Assembly: GCA_019914995.1 (NCBI GenBank)
Contig: CM034131.1
Location: forward strand, 4,558,501 to 4,622,500
DNA: 64,000 bases
Reading direction: 5' to 3'
From: Acanthochlamys bracteata
Taxonomy: Eukaryota > Streptophyta > Magnoliopsida > Pandanales > Velloziaceae
Shown: positions 10,867 to 22,631 of the stretch, one piece after another
Layout: every line of letters begins with the position of its first letter
Position numbering within the stretch: the first letter of the stretch is position 1
Notes under the pieces: generated by a model
The model's input: only the letters and a program-made list of their open reading frames with translations
The model's database searches: none
Told to the model about the DNA's origin: nothing
Program-made: the position numbers and the translations under genes

Positions 10867-13800
10867 ATGAATAGCACTCCAGTGAGGATGTCTTCATGCT
10901 TTCTGGTTCTACTTGTGGTAATCGTTGGCATGCCTCTTTGTCAAAGCCTCACAGATCAAAACGATGGTAATACTGATTAGTAATCATTCTTTTTAATGTC
11001 TAAATGAAGTAGACGATATTTGTCTTAAGAAGCTCAAGTTTTGTTTCATGATGGATAATGTTCAGTGATATGTAAATCTTCACCTTTTTCATTTTGTGTG
11101 ATCTCTTTATGATACATGCACGCCAATCTTGTGCTGATTATTTTTTCTATATATGCTGCAAATAAACATTTATTCTTTTGACTACAACTTCCATAACTTT
11201 CATTTCACATTTCTACAAAATGTCTTTATCATGTTCATGCTTATGTATTGTGGCCTGTGTAACATCTGCTTGGAAAATGCTGAAATCGGGAGTGTATTTA
11301 TTCATTTTCCCTCTAAAATTAAGTCAGCTTGTTTTGAGATTTGTATGCCATCAATGATTTCCTTGTTCCAATATCCTAGAATTGTTACTCCTACTACTTA
11401 TTGATCCTTGTAGAGTAATATGTTATTTAGCTAAAAGGTAGTTTGCTTGTTCTTAATCTGTGAGTTCATTGTCTTTAGATGATCCTAAGTTGCTTTTACG
11501 CAAATAAATTGATATTTTCCTTTTTGTTTTAAGTTGCTTTTACCAAAATAAACTGATATTTTCCTCTTTTTTTTTTGTAGTTTTTGCTATAAATAACTTG
11601 TATGCTGCACTTGGTTCACCAACTCTTCCTGGGTGGATTGCAAGTGGAGGAGATCCATGTGGAGAGAATTGGCAAGGTGTTCAATGTGTAGAATCGCATA
11701 TAACGGGAATGTATGATTATTCTTTCAAATTTGGTTCTTGTGCTCATTAATACTCCGTAACCAATCGATTTCTCTCTAACAGCGTATTGAATGCTGCAAA
11801 TTTAGGAGGGCAACTTGGCCACAATTTGGATTCTTTTAATTCAATTATTACAATGTGAGTTAATCTCATATAATTAATATAGTTTCTGTAGTTTATAATG
11901 TTTTGTATTCTGAATATATCAAAGTTAGCTTCTATGAAAACATATGTTATGTTTTAACTGCTTTTAATTTTATTCTCTATGTTGGCGTGATAGAGACCTC
12001 AGCAATAATCATATTGGAGGAAGTATACCGGATAATCTGCCCACTACACTGCAAAGATTGTATGTCTCGATCCTGTGATGTTTCATAGTCCAGTTTGTAT
12101 TGAGATGACGACTACTATGATTCAGATGTTTCAATGACTATTCCTCGTATAGATTTCTTTCAGCAAACAATTTCACAGGAAGCCTTCCAAAATCTTTGGC
12201 GGGACTCACATTTTTGGCAGCCATGTAAGTGTGTATTTGATGTCTAGACATTGGCTGATTTTGTTGGTCCTTTTTAATTATATTTGTGAACTTTATTCAG
12301 GTCACTAAATGAAAACCATTTATCTGGAGAATTGCCCGATGCTTTCCAGTCCCTCGCTGGCTTAATTAATTTGTGAGTTTCTGTTTTCTTCAAGCTTATC
12401 CTTTGTGTCTGTCTTCCAATGACAGTTCAATTTAAAATAAAAGTCGTCGTAACAGGGATCTTTCTAGTAACAATATAAGCGGTCAGCTTCCACAGTCTAT
12501 GGGGAACATGTCATCACTAACTACACTGTAAGTCACTGCCTTCTGAATTTCCTCCCATGCAAGGACTTGCCAGCTCATGACATGTTGATCTCTTTTCTAT
12601 AGGAATCTGCAAAACAATCAGCTATCCGGCACACTTATTGTCTTGCAGGATCTTCCTCTCCAAACTTTGTAGTTTCTCTTTCTCTATCTTGCTGTCCTAT
12701 TGCTTTATTTTTGGCTATTTATATTGAGCAAGCAAATTAGTTGTGGGGATGTAAGGAAAAGCAGCTGTGTTGGTTTTAGGGGTCACAACGACATGTTTAG
12801 GATGGCGCAGAGGGAATAATATTAAAGAAGACACAATTATGAACATTCTAACATGTATACTAAATCCTCTTCTCATGGGTCTTTGTGCTTTTTTTTTCTC
12901 CATAAGTTTCTCATAATATTGGAAGAATATGTTGGAAAAATTAACTTTACCATGCACTATTAACCTATTATACACTTTCTTGCCTAATTTTATAAACTTC
13001 CAATGCATAATGTTGGTTTTTAGCATGAAATGTGTTGAATACCTTGTTACTCTTAGAGGTACAAAATTGACATCCCTGATGATAACTGATAAGCCATACA
13101 TTTGCTCACTATTTTCTCATATCAATCAGTTGGTCCTTTCTCATTTACTTGCAGGAGTAATATATTAACCCAACAAACATTCTCCACGGCTACTTCCACA
13201 ATTCATAGACATTGTTTTGTGCAATATCAGTCCCTATAGCTGCTTCATCCTTTATGCTCCACTGCTCCATTCAGGATTGAGTTTAGAGATTGGGAAAAAC
13301 CTTTTCAGAAGCCCACCATTTTGATGCAAATCTTCATTTCCTTTCCCCGCCTACTTTACTGAGTGTGTTTTCTCTTTGGAGAATCTCCTAACCATGTCTT
13401 GAGAAACATTAAGAAAAGCCTGTGTTGCAGAATACAATACATTTTCTACATGGAGAACCTAAAGAAATTTTGGATTTGAACTTTGGCAAAAGTATCTGTA
13501 TCACCTGTATAGCATTTGATTTTTACCTGCATTTGATGTTACTATTTTGCTCACTGTATATTCTTTAAAATATTGAACAGGAATATTGAGAACAATCTGT
13601 TCTCTGGACCTATTCCACCAAACATTCTCTCCATTCCAAATTTCAAGTAAGTGCTTTCTTGTTGCATATACTGTTAGTATTGCTTGTTGTTTTGAGAAAT
13701 TGCTTTTCACTTTAAACTCTTAAAATCTGTTAAGTTTGCATAAGTTTCAGTGCATTATAGTACCGAGCGAATTTGATTAGTTTAACACAATTCCTTTTCA

Positions 13801-16800
13801 CGAATGTCTAAGAAGCTATAAACATGCTCTGCAGGAAAGATGGTAATCCATTTAATACAACCAATCCCACGGCATCACCGCCGTCTTCCCAACCACCATC
13901 ATCTCCACCATCACCCGTGGTGCCTCATACTAGTGGCGGACCGTCGGCTCCTTTAGTGAAGCCGGCCAACTCATCTGATGGACCAGCCGCTCTAGCAAGC
14001 ACCCCTAGTACCAAAAGCTCAAAGAAAAGATTCTCAGCCTTAAAAATTGTTGGGTGTGTAATTGCTGCAGTGATTTTGGTTATAATACTTTTGCTGTTGA
14101 TGGTTTTTTGCATATCAAAATGGCAAGAAAGAAAATCTAAGGATGAGTTCTTCATTAAGAAGCGTGAAGAAAGAGTTTATGATGGGCTTACAGAATCTCC
14201 ACGTACAGACCAGTTTGTCAACAAACCCAATGATGAAGCTAGAAGAGGTAACTCCATGCTAAAAGCTATTCTAGCTTCTTTACAAGCACTTGGTGTAGTT
14301 GCTTTGTTTCCTTTGTTCTTCTTTTCTGCTGCTGATATTTTCCCGCATTCTCAAAAAAGGTGCACTGCAACAAAAAAAGGAAGAGGGCATCAAGACATTG
14401 GAAGGTAGGATTTTTTAATGTTTTCCTCATTTTGGTTATAACGGAGAGTTATTCTTTTTAAAATATTTTTCTTGACAGCTCCCAAAGAAAATTCTGATAA
14501 AGAAAAGAAGGAACGTAAGATTGAGTTGGGGCAAACTAACGTTACTGCTATCCCACTGCCTGGGGAAAGAGTTATCGTGAAGCCCAAAATCTTTCGTGAT
14601 GAAATTGAAGGAAGTTCATTACATGAAAATCAGAGTCCCCGTATTGAGGAGGCCACTGTGCACCCTGTCATGCCTACCGAAAATATTGCAAGGGTCGCTA
14701 GACCTGAAAGCATAAATCCGCCAACATCAGTGGCTTCTTTTTCTGTTGCATCTCTTCAGCAGTATACAAATAGTTTCAGTGAAGAAAACGTGATCAGGGA
14801 TGGTAGATTTGGCAAAGTATACTTGGCAGAGCTACCTGATGGGCAGGTATGTTAATTATTACTGTAAGCAATTATTTTCTGCTTTTCTTTATCGGCTTTC
14901 AACCTACTTTATTTTTATGACTTTTGTGCTCGTATAAGTCAAAATTGCTGCTTTGGAAGTTAATTTCCTAATCGATAATACTATGTTTCGTATTTCTTTC
15001 ATCCATGTATTGATGAAATATGAAACATCTTAGATTGCAAGATGCAAATTGTTTGCATTGACTCGGTTATTGAATTGTGTACTGACTGATGCACAAGCAT
15101 GCACACAGATGCAAAAATATATTGATGCTCTTTGTGTACCCTTATACATTTATTAGAGATGGTTGCAGAAAGTTTCAGTCACTCAAGAATGCAAATTCTT
15201 TGGCATTAACTTGATTGTTTCTTATTGGATAAACTAGATAGAACATCCAGCAATCTTGTTCTGTCAAACTACAAGTTTAACTAAGTAATTCCAATGGTTT
15301 GTTGATTCTGCCATATGGGCCCATGAAAGTAGATTACACAATCTTCATGTTTATGCGAAATGGATTCATCTCAAGACTCAGATGGAATTTCATTTTATAA
15401 CCAAATGCTTTCTAACTTCGGTTTCTCACAATTCATAATATCCCTCCAAAAAATCATAGACAAAGAAGAATTACTCTGAAGTAAGTCAGTAACAAACTGG
15501 CGTTGGATATGAATTTGTCTGCTTACTAAATACTCCTGCTTCATAGATAAAAGGATGCCAGATTGGAAACCTATTTTCTATCCAAGTAGCATGTTTGCTT
15601 CTCAGATTGTTGTGACTGAGTTTGCTTCTATCCCAAAGTCACTTGATTTCTAAATTTCATGCTATTAAGCTTCAAAATGATGATAATATGATTCCTAGTA
15701 CCTCTAAGTAAATGTCAACGATGTCTATGCATCTAAAGAAATAGAAGAGTCGACCTTGCGAACTTCAATTTCCATCTGCTGAAGCTTCTGTTTAGATTTA
15801 TTCACTAGTCAAGTTTTTCCTAATACTTATAGTTGTGATGCTATGAAGGTGCCACCTACAATGTGTGATTAAGTTCCTGGTCATATTGTCGGAGCATTTT
15901 CGTTCCCCTCTGGACTTGGCCGAAGCTTTTAGGAGCTTGATGATGCTCTAAATTATCAATTATTTGTAGTGGTGACTTTGTCCCTTTCTATGATCTCATC
16001 ATGAAGTTCTTGTATGCCATATCTTCCTTCGTTCTTGAAACATGATGGCGTAGATTAGGGAGAATCTCAACTTGTCTTCCCATGACCAAAACAGAAAGAT
16101 CTCTTTGCAAGTAATCTGCTCAGTTGTTTTTGTAGTGTGTTTATTTCTCTTGAAAAATCTCAACTTCTCTTTCCATGACCAAAACAGAAAAATCTCTGTG
16201 CAAGTTATCTGCTCAGTTGTATTCATTTCTCTTACAAATTTCTCATCATTAATCTGCTTAATCTTCGTATGCATTTCTGTTTTAGTTTGTGTCCAAAATT
16301 CATGCTACTGTTGGGCTTTTTGCTTCTGTATATTGCATCCAACTATGACGATTTCTGAGAAAAATATTTTATTTTAAGATTACATAATTTTCTGGGCAGC
16401 TCTATGACTGCTTACTCTATTGATTGGTGATTATGTTCTATCTGTTTATCTGATCTTACACTTTCTGCTAATTGTACAGTCATTGGCCGTGATGAAGCTT
16501 GATGGGTACAACTCCAAAGTACCTGTTCATGAGTTTCTCGAGTTAGTTTTGAGCATCTCAGAACTTAGGCATCCTAACATTGTTGAGCTTGTGGGTTACT
16601 GTGCGGAGTTTGATCTGAGGCTTCTTGTATATAAATACCATAGTATGAAGTCCTTAAATGATATACTTCATTATGGAGATGATCTTAGAAGGAAGTTGTC
16701 ATGGAATTCTCGGCTCCATGTGGCACTTGATGCTGCAAAAGCTTTAGAGTAAGACCAGTGGACCCTGAAGATACTGCATAACTTGTAGAACTTCTGCAGT

Positions 16801-19267
16801 TTATATTACTACTCTAGTTAGTGTAACTAAATTAATTTTCTATGTGCTCTTTTTTGTTTTTGAAGGTATCTACATGAAGGATGTGACCCACCAATCATTC
16901 ATCAGAATTTTGAGTCTGCAAATGTCCTTCTTGATGATAAGTTTTCTGTACTTGTTTTTGAATGTGGATTGGCTGCAATGAAATCCTCAAACTCAGTCTC
17001 ACAGGTAAGTATTTGGACGTCATAATGGACACTTTGTTTTTAGTTAATTTGAAGTGCATCAGTTGTCTAGAGCATCTTCAAGCTGGATACATTTGTGGGC
17101 TTTATGAGATAATACTGAAGAGAAAACCTTATGCAGGTGTTCAATTGAACTAGAGAATATATTGCTGAACCTGGTTTAGTTAACTGCCGCATGTCAAGTT
17201 GTTCTAGGTTGACTCTTCGATATGAGCTTTTAAATCATTTGAGTATCAACTCTAACTTTGGTTGGGAATCCATCTAATTTTATTGATAAATATTGGGTTG
17301 TCGATGAATGTAGCTACTCGAGCTTGGCTTGCCATAAGTTCGGCTTGAGATCAACTCATTTATTAAATGAGCCAAGCTCAAGTCTTGAATTTTTTTGTCT
17401 TTTGTCATATACATTTTAAAGTCTTTTTAAATTTTAAATAAACTACAATCATACTGTATTTAATAATAATAATAATAATAATAATAATATAATAATAATA
17501 ATAGTAGTAGTAATAGTATGATAGTATATTATTGTTATAAATTATTTTAATACTAGTGTTGACAATGAACCGTAACATATTGGAAAGGTGATAATCATCA
17601 TTTCAATTTTAAGCACATGGGCAAGTTGAGGTTAGGGCTTGTCAATTGCAAGGAACTCTACTTTCTTCCTCCAGATTTTGAGTTCGGTCACTTAATGTGT
17701 CTTGGTTATCACTCCGAACTCTACTTTCACTTTCACACCAAACTCCACTTCCATCAATATTTAACTCAAAATTTTACTTCACATGTTTCAATTATCATTC
17801 CAAACTCTATTTCTATTGAACTCCACTTTTCATGGAACTTCACTTTCGCGAAACTCACTTTCATATAATTGTGCCCTTCGCTATAAAATGCATTTGGTGG
17901 ACTTGCCTAGGCTCAAGCTTGGTTCAAGTGTGAATACTGGTAACCCAAGCCCTGCTTGATCACTGCATACTCGACTTGGCTCGATTCATTCACACCCCTA
18001 GGTAAATCTGTTCATATTTCCAAGTAAGTCCATTTTCTACCGCTCTGAGATATTTTTGCTGCATATGAAGATTCTGTTTGAGAAGTGTGTTAACCTTAGA
18101 CCCTTAATATCCACGCTAGAAAGTGAATGCAAAATTCAAGCATTAGTTCATATTTGCGGTGTGTGCAACTAGCCCAAAGTTCCTATTTACGGTGTTTATG
18201 CATTTTTTCTTGTTTTGTTCCACTGTGCTACCATTATCCAATGTTTCAATGTGTTTATGGATTTATCATATCATTGTTCTGTGCTATGATAGACCTGCAA
18301 CCCAGACTAGGATATCTGTGCTGGACTACTCTTAGCTCTTATGGTTTTGTATTAGTAGTATCTTTGATTGTTTCTTTTTTCTTTCTGCATATTACGATTG
18401 TTTTAAGGTGGAGCTTTTCCCTTTTTCTTGCTTCAGAATGTTCCTTTCTGCACAAAGTAACTGGCATATGTGTGATCAGTTGTCAGGAAGGATGCAAGCA
18501 TTATACAGTTATGAGGCCCCAGAAATCAATGAGTCTGGAACATACTCTGATAGAAGTGATGTTTACAGCTTTGGGGTTGTCATGCTAGAGCTTCTTACCG
18601 GACGAAAACCCTATGATAGGTAAGATAATTGCTTTGGTGTCTGGCTGGATTTCAGTTTGCATGATCTTCACATTCTTAGAGTATTCTACTGATTGTTCTT
18701 GAAACATTATTTGCAGCACGCTTCCACGTCAAGAGCAACACTTAGTGAGATGGGCTAGCTCTCAGCTTTATGACATTAATGCATTGTCCAGAATGGTGGA
18801 TCCGGCTATTGGAGGAAAATGTCCAGAGAAATTGCTATCACAATTTGCAGATATCATTAGCCGCTCTATACAGGTAAACTGACGTCTTCTAGTGTTTTAG
18901 TGAAATGCTACCTTGTCCCTTTGAATTTTCATTGATACAGTCAAATCCTAATTTAAGGTGATTGTGCCCCTGGTAAAATGGACCTAAACTGCAAATAAGC
19001 TTTTTACTTCAATTATTATTTTTTAATTGCATGGAAGCGAATCGCTCAAGTGTGATGTCAATTCCTAGCTAGTTTTCAGTTGTTCAACGTTGTTTTGTTC
19101 ACACAGCAACTACTTTTACAGCCTATGTTCTGTCTAAATTGTTTTTCCCAAACCTTTCTCAGCAAGGACCAGAGTTTAGGCCACCTATGTCAGAAGTGGT
19201 TCAGGATCTCACTCGTATGGTTGAGGAGTCCGGAAGAATGAATGATGGCTCGAGAGAAGTACGATAA
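10867..19267 (+). CDS. SRF1: STRUBBELIG-receptor family LRR receptor-like (pseudo)kinase
   Basis: Exons: 10867-10966, 11581-11710, 11783-11854, 11994-12059, 12153-12224, 12301-12372, 12456-12527, 12603-12668, 13581-13646, 13835-14247, 14479-14846, 16480-16748, 16866-17004, 18480-18619, 18717-18873, 19163-19267. All junctions are GT-AG and in frame, giving 768 aa. Order: signal peptide (about 1-26), SUB N-terminal domain ([26 protein letters not shown]), about six LRRs coded by 66/72-nt exons, Pro/Ser-rich stretch (244-280), one membrane segment (about 310-332), juxtamembrane region, kinase-like domain (about 476-750). The ATP lysine is present (AVMK, K505), but the glycine loop is altered (RDGRFGKV), HRD is HQN (601-603) and DFG is ECG (621-623), so catalysis is doubtful. 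STRUBBELIG-family receptors act at the plasma membrane in tissue morphogenesis and wall or defence signalling, and are known for atypical kinases. Placement in the SRF1/SRF2 clade rests on remembered sequence and the nearby SCAMP gene. An alternative start is M8. Confidence 0.93.
16063..16248. repeat. 93-bp imperfect tandem duplication in SRF intron 11
   Basis: Two units start with AATCTCAACTT at 16063 and 16156 and share CATGACCAAAACAGAAA, ATCTCTNTGCAAGT and ATCTGCTCAGTTGT. The 1.6-kb intron (14847-16479) holds them. The open frames here (both strands) are by-products of the duplication. Confidence 0.8.
17461..17503. repeat. (TAA/ATA)n microsatellite in SRF intron 13
   Basis: A run of AAT/TAA trinucleotides with one phase slip, inside the intron 17005-18479. 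The same intron at about 17640-17830 holds repeated CTCCACTT/CTCTACTTTC motifs and a TTGGCTTGCC-type motif near 17320, suggesting an old inserted repeat. Confidence 0.85.
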
Positions 19268-20404
19268 AATGGAGCAATTATTTTTTATAACAAGGGGACT
19301 TTAATTTTTCCCAGGATTTCCTAGAAGCAGACTGCGTGAAAGCTGTTTTGCTGGCAAATTCTGAGATCACTCACCACTTTGGTCAGATTGCGACTGACTA
19401 CTGACGCTACCATTAGCTGTTTCTCTTTTCTCAACCTTGTAGATGCGTTTACCATTGAATAATTTTACAGCTTATGCCTATTCATTCAATTGAATTTAAC
19501 AACATACTAAGTTCGTCTCTGGTCTTACTTTGATTCCTTACTTAGAACTGATGCAACATTTCGAGTGAATGAAACGGCGGGATTATGTGGATCAACAGAT
19601 TCAGGGTGTAAAGAATGTTTATACAAACAATTCTCTCTATTTGATGATTAAGCTGGTTCATGCTTTTTCTTACATATATTATAGCGAGTAGTCACAGGTT
19701 GCTTTTTCTCGTCAAACAACAGAAACCAGCAGCAATTGTAGGCTTGTAGCAGGTTATGCGCACTGTATATAAGGAAATCGATTGCCAATTCATATCTGAA
19801 TTTCTACTTTTCCGATTCTGTCCGACCATTATTCAAATTTTGAATTTGAGGAATCTCTCAGGTCTACAGTGGTATATGAAGCACATGTAATTTGAGATGC
19901 GTAATATATGCACCCAACTATTTACCCTATGTAATCGCGGCTTATCTCAATTAGAGCCTTCTCTGTTCGTGCAAATGCACCATACAACCAATTAAATAAA
20001 TATTCACCGTTTCTTCTTGTTTCCATGTGAAGCTCAAAATTTTGTAATAATATCTAGTTGAATTTTCGGAAGAATAATTGACATCAATTGAATTTTCGGA
20101 AGAATAATTTCACTTCTGTTGGAACCAAACAAGTATTTCAATATTAATCTTTTGGATGACACTTTTTACCACATCTGAATTCATCCCACGTCAAAACCTG
20201 GAAAAAAAAAGTTAAATCGCTATTATGTTTCTTAAGCCATCCTTTTAATTTCGCTTTGTATTTTAAAGTTTAATAATGGAACGTTTTCAACCACATCAAC
20301 CCTGATTTATTCATATGAATAGCAATTTCTTTTCATATTAGAGAAAATTAATAGTTTTCAAAATTAATAGCTCTTGTTCAACTATATATTGAAAAATAAT
20401 TATA
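19268..20404. other. SRF 3' UTR and downstream DNA
   Basis: The SRF 3' UTR probably covers the first several hundred bases after the TAA at 19265-19267. No polyadenylation site can be fixed. No other gene is visible before the MITE at 20405. Confidence 0.4.
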
Positions 20405-20635
20405 GGAGGCGTTCGGAAGAATTTTTGGATTAGAAAATTTTAAAATAAAATTTTTTTTTAAAAATGAATTTTATTTTTTAATTTTAAAAATAATAAAAAT
20501 AAGTAATAAAAATATTTTATTACGTAAAACTTTTTATATATTTTAAAATTTTAAATAAATTTTCTAAAAATTTATAAAAAATGTATTAAAATTTTTAAGA
20601 AAATTTTTTCTAAAATGAAATGCAAAATGGGGCCC
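20405..20635. mobile_element. Tourist-like MITE, copy 2
   Basis: It begins GGAGGCGTTCGG and ends with GGGGCCC, flanked by ATA on the left and TTA on the right (one mismatch from a 3-bp duplication). The AT-rich interior aligns with copies 1 and 3 (shared AAAAATAATAAAAATAA, TTACGTAAAA and TTTAAATAAATTTT blocks). Non-coding. Confidence 0.65.
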
Positions 20636-22409
20636 TTAATGTGTTTCATTACCAAAATAGATAGGAAGACAATTTTTCAAAATAGATTGTTTGTTTAAGC
20701 TGTTTTTATAAAGGTGGTGTATATTAGATGACATAATTAGTTAATGTAACCCCGGCGATAGCTAATATTTTTAAATATAGACATTCGGGAGAATCTATAA
20801 ATTTTTTCTGAAAACAACTCCTAAGGTTGCTTGGAGTTGCTTAAATTAAGATATTTTATTGAAATCTTTTGAAATGTTTTAAAAATTGAGTTTATTTTTT
20901 AGTTTTAAAAAATAAATATTATACATTTAATTATTTATAATTAACGAATTATTTATATTTAAAATAATTGTAAAGAACTTTTTTATAATTCTATAGAAAA
21001 AGTTTAGAAAATAAAAAATTAATATAAAGAAAGAGAAACACTACCAAAACAGGCACTTATTAGTTGTAGCATCACCATTCACCATTGAAGTGGCCTCTGC
21101 TGGCAGTTTGGTTTTATAATCTACACTAATTTAATGGTGATTTATATTGCAGAAGGCATTAATTACACACGGAAAATGTAATTCATATTAAAACTAGGAA
21201 AAGAGAATAAAAAACACATTAGAAAGAAGTTAAAGAACCAAAAGGATAATTGGCTATATTAGAAAAATTAAAAATAAGAGAGATTTATCAGAATTAGAGT
21301 TGCATACTATATTGTGCATAGAAGAGTGAATAGGTAAGGTGTGTGTATTCTAATCTAGTTTTCCTGACAGATCGATCCCAGTTGAGATGGCCGGATCAGG
21401 TCAGGATCGACACCTTCTGATTCCGATCAACTCAATCCTTTGGACTTTGTAAAAAGAACTAGTCGTCGCTGTTGCCGCCGTACAGGCTGCATGGCTGCAG
21501 CTTCTAACACTTCTCTTTCGTGAGGAAGACGACCGTGTGATCAAACGTTGATAATAAAGGGTTGTTGGAAATTACTTCAAATAAATATTTTTAAAACGTT
21601 TTTCTGAAAGAAATTGAATTTTTCTTAACGATTTTGAAGCACAATGTTTAAAAATATTTATAAAATAATTTTTTTTAAATGATATATATTTTTTAAAAAA
21701 ATAAGTTCTATTTTATTGATATATAAAAAATATACGAGACATAAATTTTTTTATATTTAAAAATTTTAAATATTATCTAAAATATTATAAAAATTTATTT
21801 AAAAATATAAAATAAAAAAATATTTCCAAACATTCACTAATTTTATAGTGCGTCACTCATCTTAACATTTATCAATGAGTGAGTAACAAGATATGAAATT
21901 GTCTATTTTTTATTTTGTATTGCATTCATGATCATTTGAAAAGTACTTAAAATAAAAATATTTTGATTTTTTTAGTTAAAAATCAAAGTTATAATTACAA
22001 ATATAATAGTTTATGATGTATAATTATTTATAGTTTTTAAAAACTTTTTTGAAAGTATTGTATAAAAACTTTTAGAAAACAAAACATAAGTTGGAGAAAA
22101 TATAAAAAAATCACACAACCGATTGGAAGGATTTTAAAAAATCTGCTTGGTCGAACCGGTGGATTATATTTAACATATAAATAAATAAATAAATACTTTA
22201 TAAATTTAGAGACTTTTAGAATATTTTTGACTAAATTGTATTCTGTTTTTAAATTAAATTATTTGAAACTAATTAGACAGTGTAAGAAAAATTTTATGAA
22301 ATTAAGATAATCTTTTATTAATACAAAAATATATTAGGAAGGAAAAGACCGAAACCGAATAATATGAGATTTTTCTTTTTCTTCGCTTTTTCCCTCCTTA
22401 ATTTGGAAC
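20636..22409. other. Intergenic DNA with worn AT-rich repeats
   Basis: No gene recognised. 20820-21010 and 21560-21835 resemble further decayed AT-rich MITEs (the second runs from GTTGTTGGAAATTACTT to ATTTCCAAACATTCACT, an approximate inverted terminus). 21370-21450 has repeated GATCCGGTCAGG-like motifs. The rest is featureless. Confidence 0.4.
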
Positions 22410-22631
22410 ACCTCCTTATAAAAGAAAATTTCCAATCCCAAAAAGCCAATTCCAATCAAATTCAAAAGGTCACAAACTAAACTATAATAAAAATTCACCA
22501 AATCCAAAAGGACGGACCAAAAGAAGAGAGCATTTAATTCTTTTCTATTAAAGCTTCTTTATTTTCTTCAAACCAGAGAGAGAAAATTTTTGTTTTAATT
22601 TTTGTTTAGTTGGTTGATTGATTGATTGGTG
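22410..22631 (+). promoter_or_regulatory. Putative core promoter and 5' UTR of the SANT/Myb-like gene
   Basis: A TATA-like box (TTATAAAAG) lies at about 22416-22424, about 210 bases ahead of the chosen ATG. It is preceded by CCTCC and followed by a purine/pyrimidine-rich leader (AGAGAGAGAAAATTTTTG at about 22575). No upstream ATG interrupts the final part of the leader in the reading frame. Inferred from composition and position only. Confidence 0.4.

Noticed and set aside
18127..18588. A 153-codon open frame ending in SRF exon 14
   Set aside because: It is in a different frame from the SRF kinase exon for most of its length and lies in intron 13; exon 14 in the correct frame gives the expected APE and SDVYSFG motifs.
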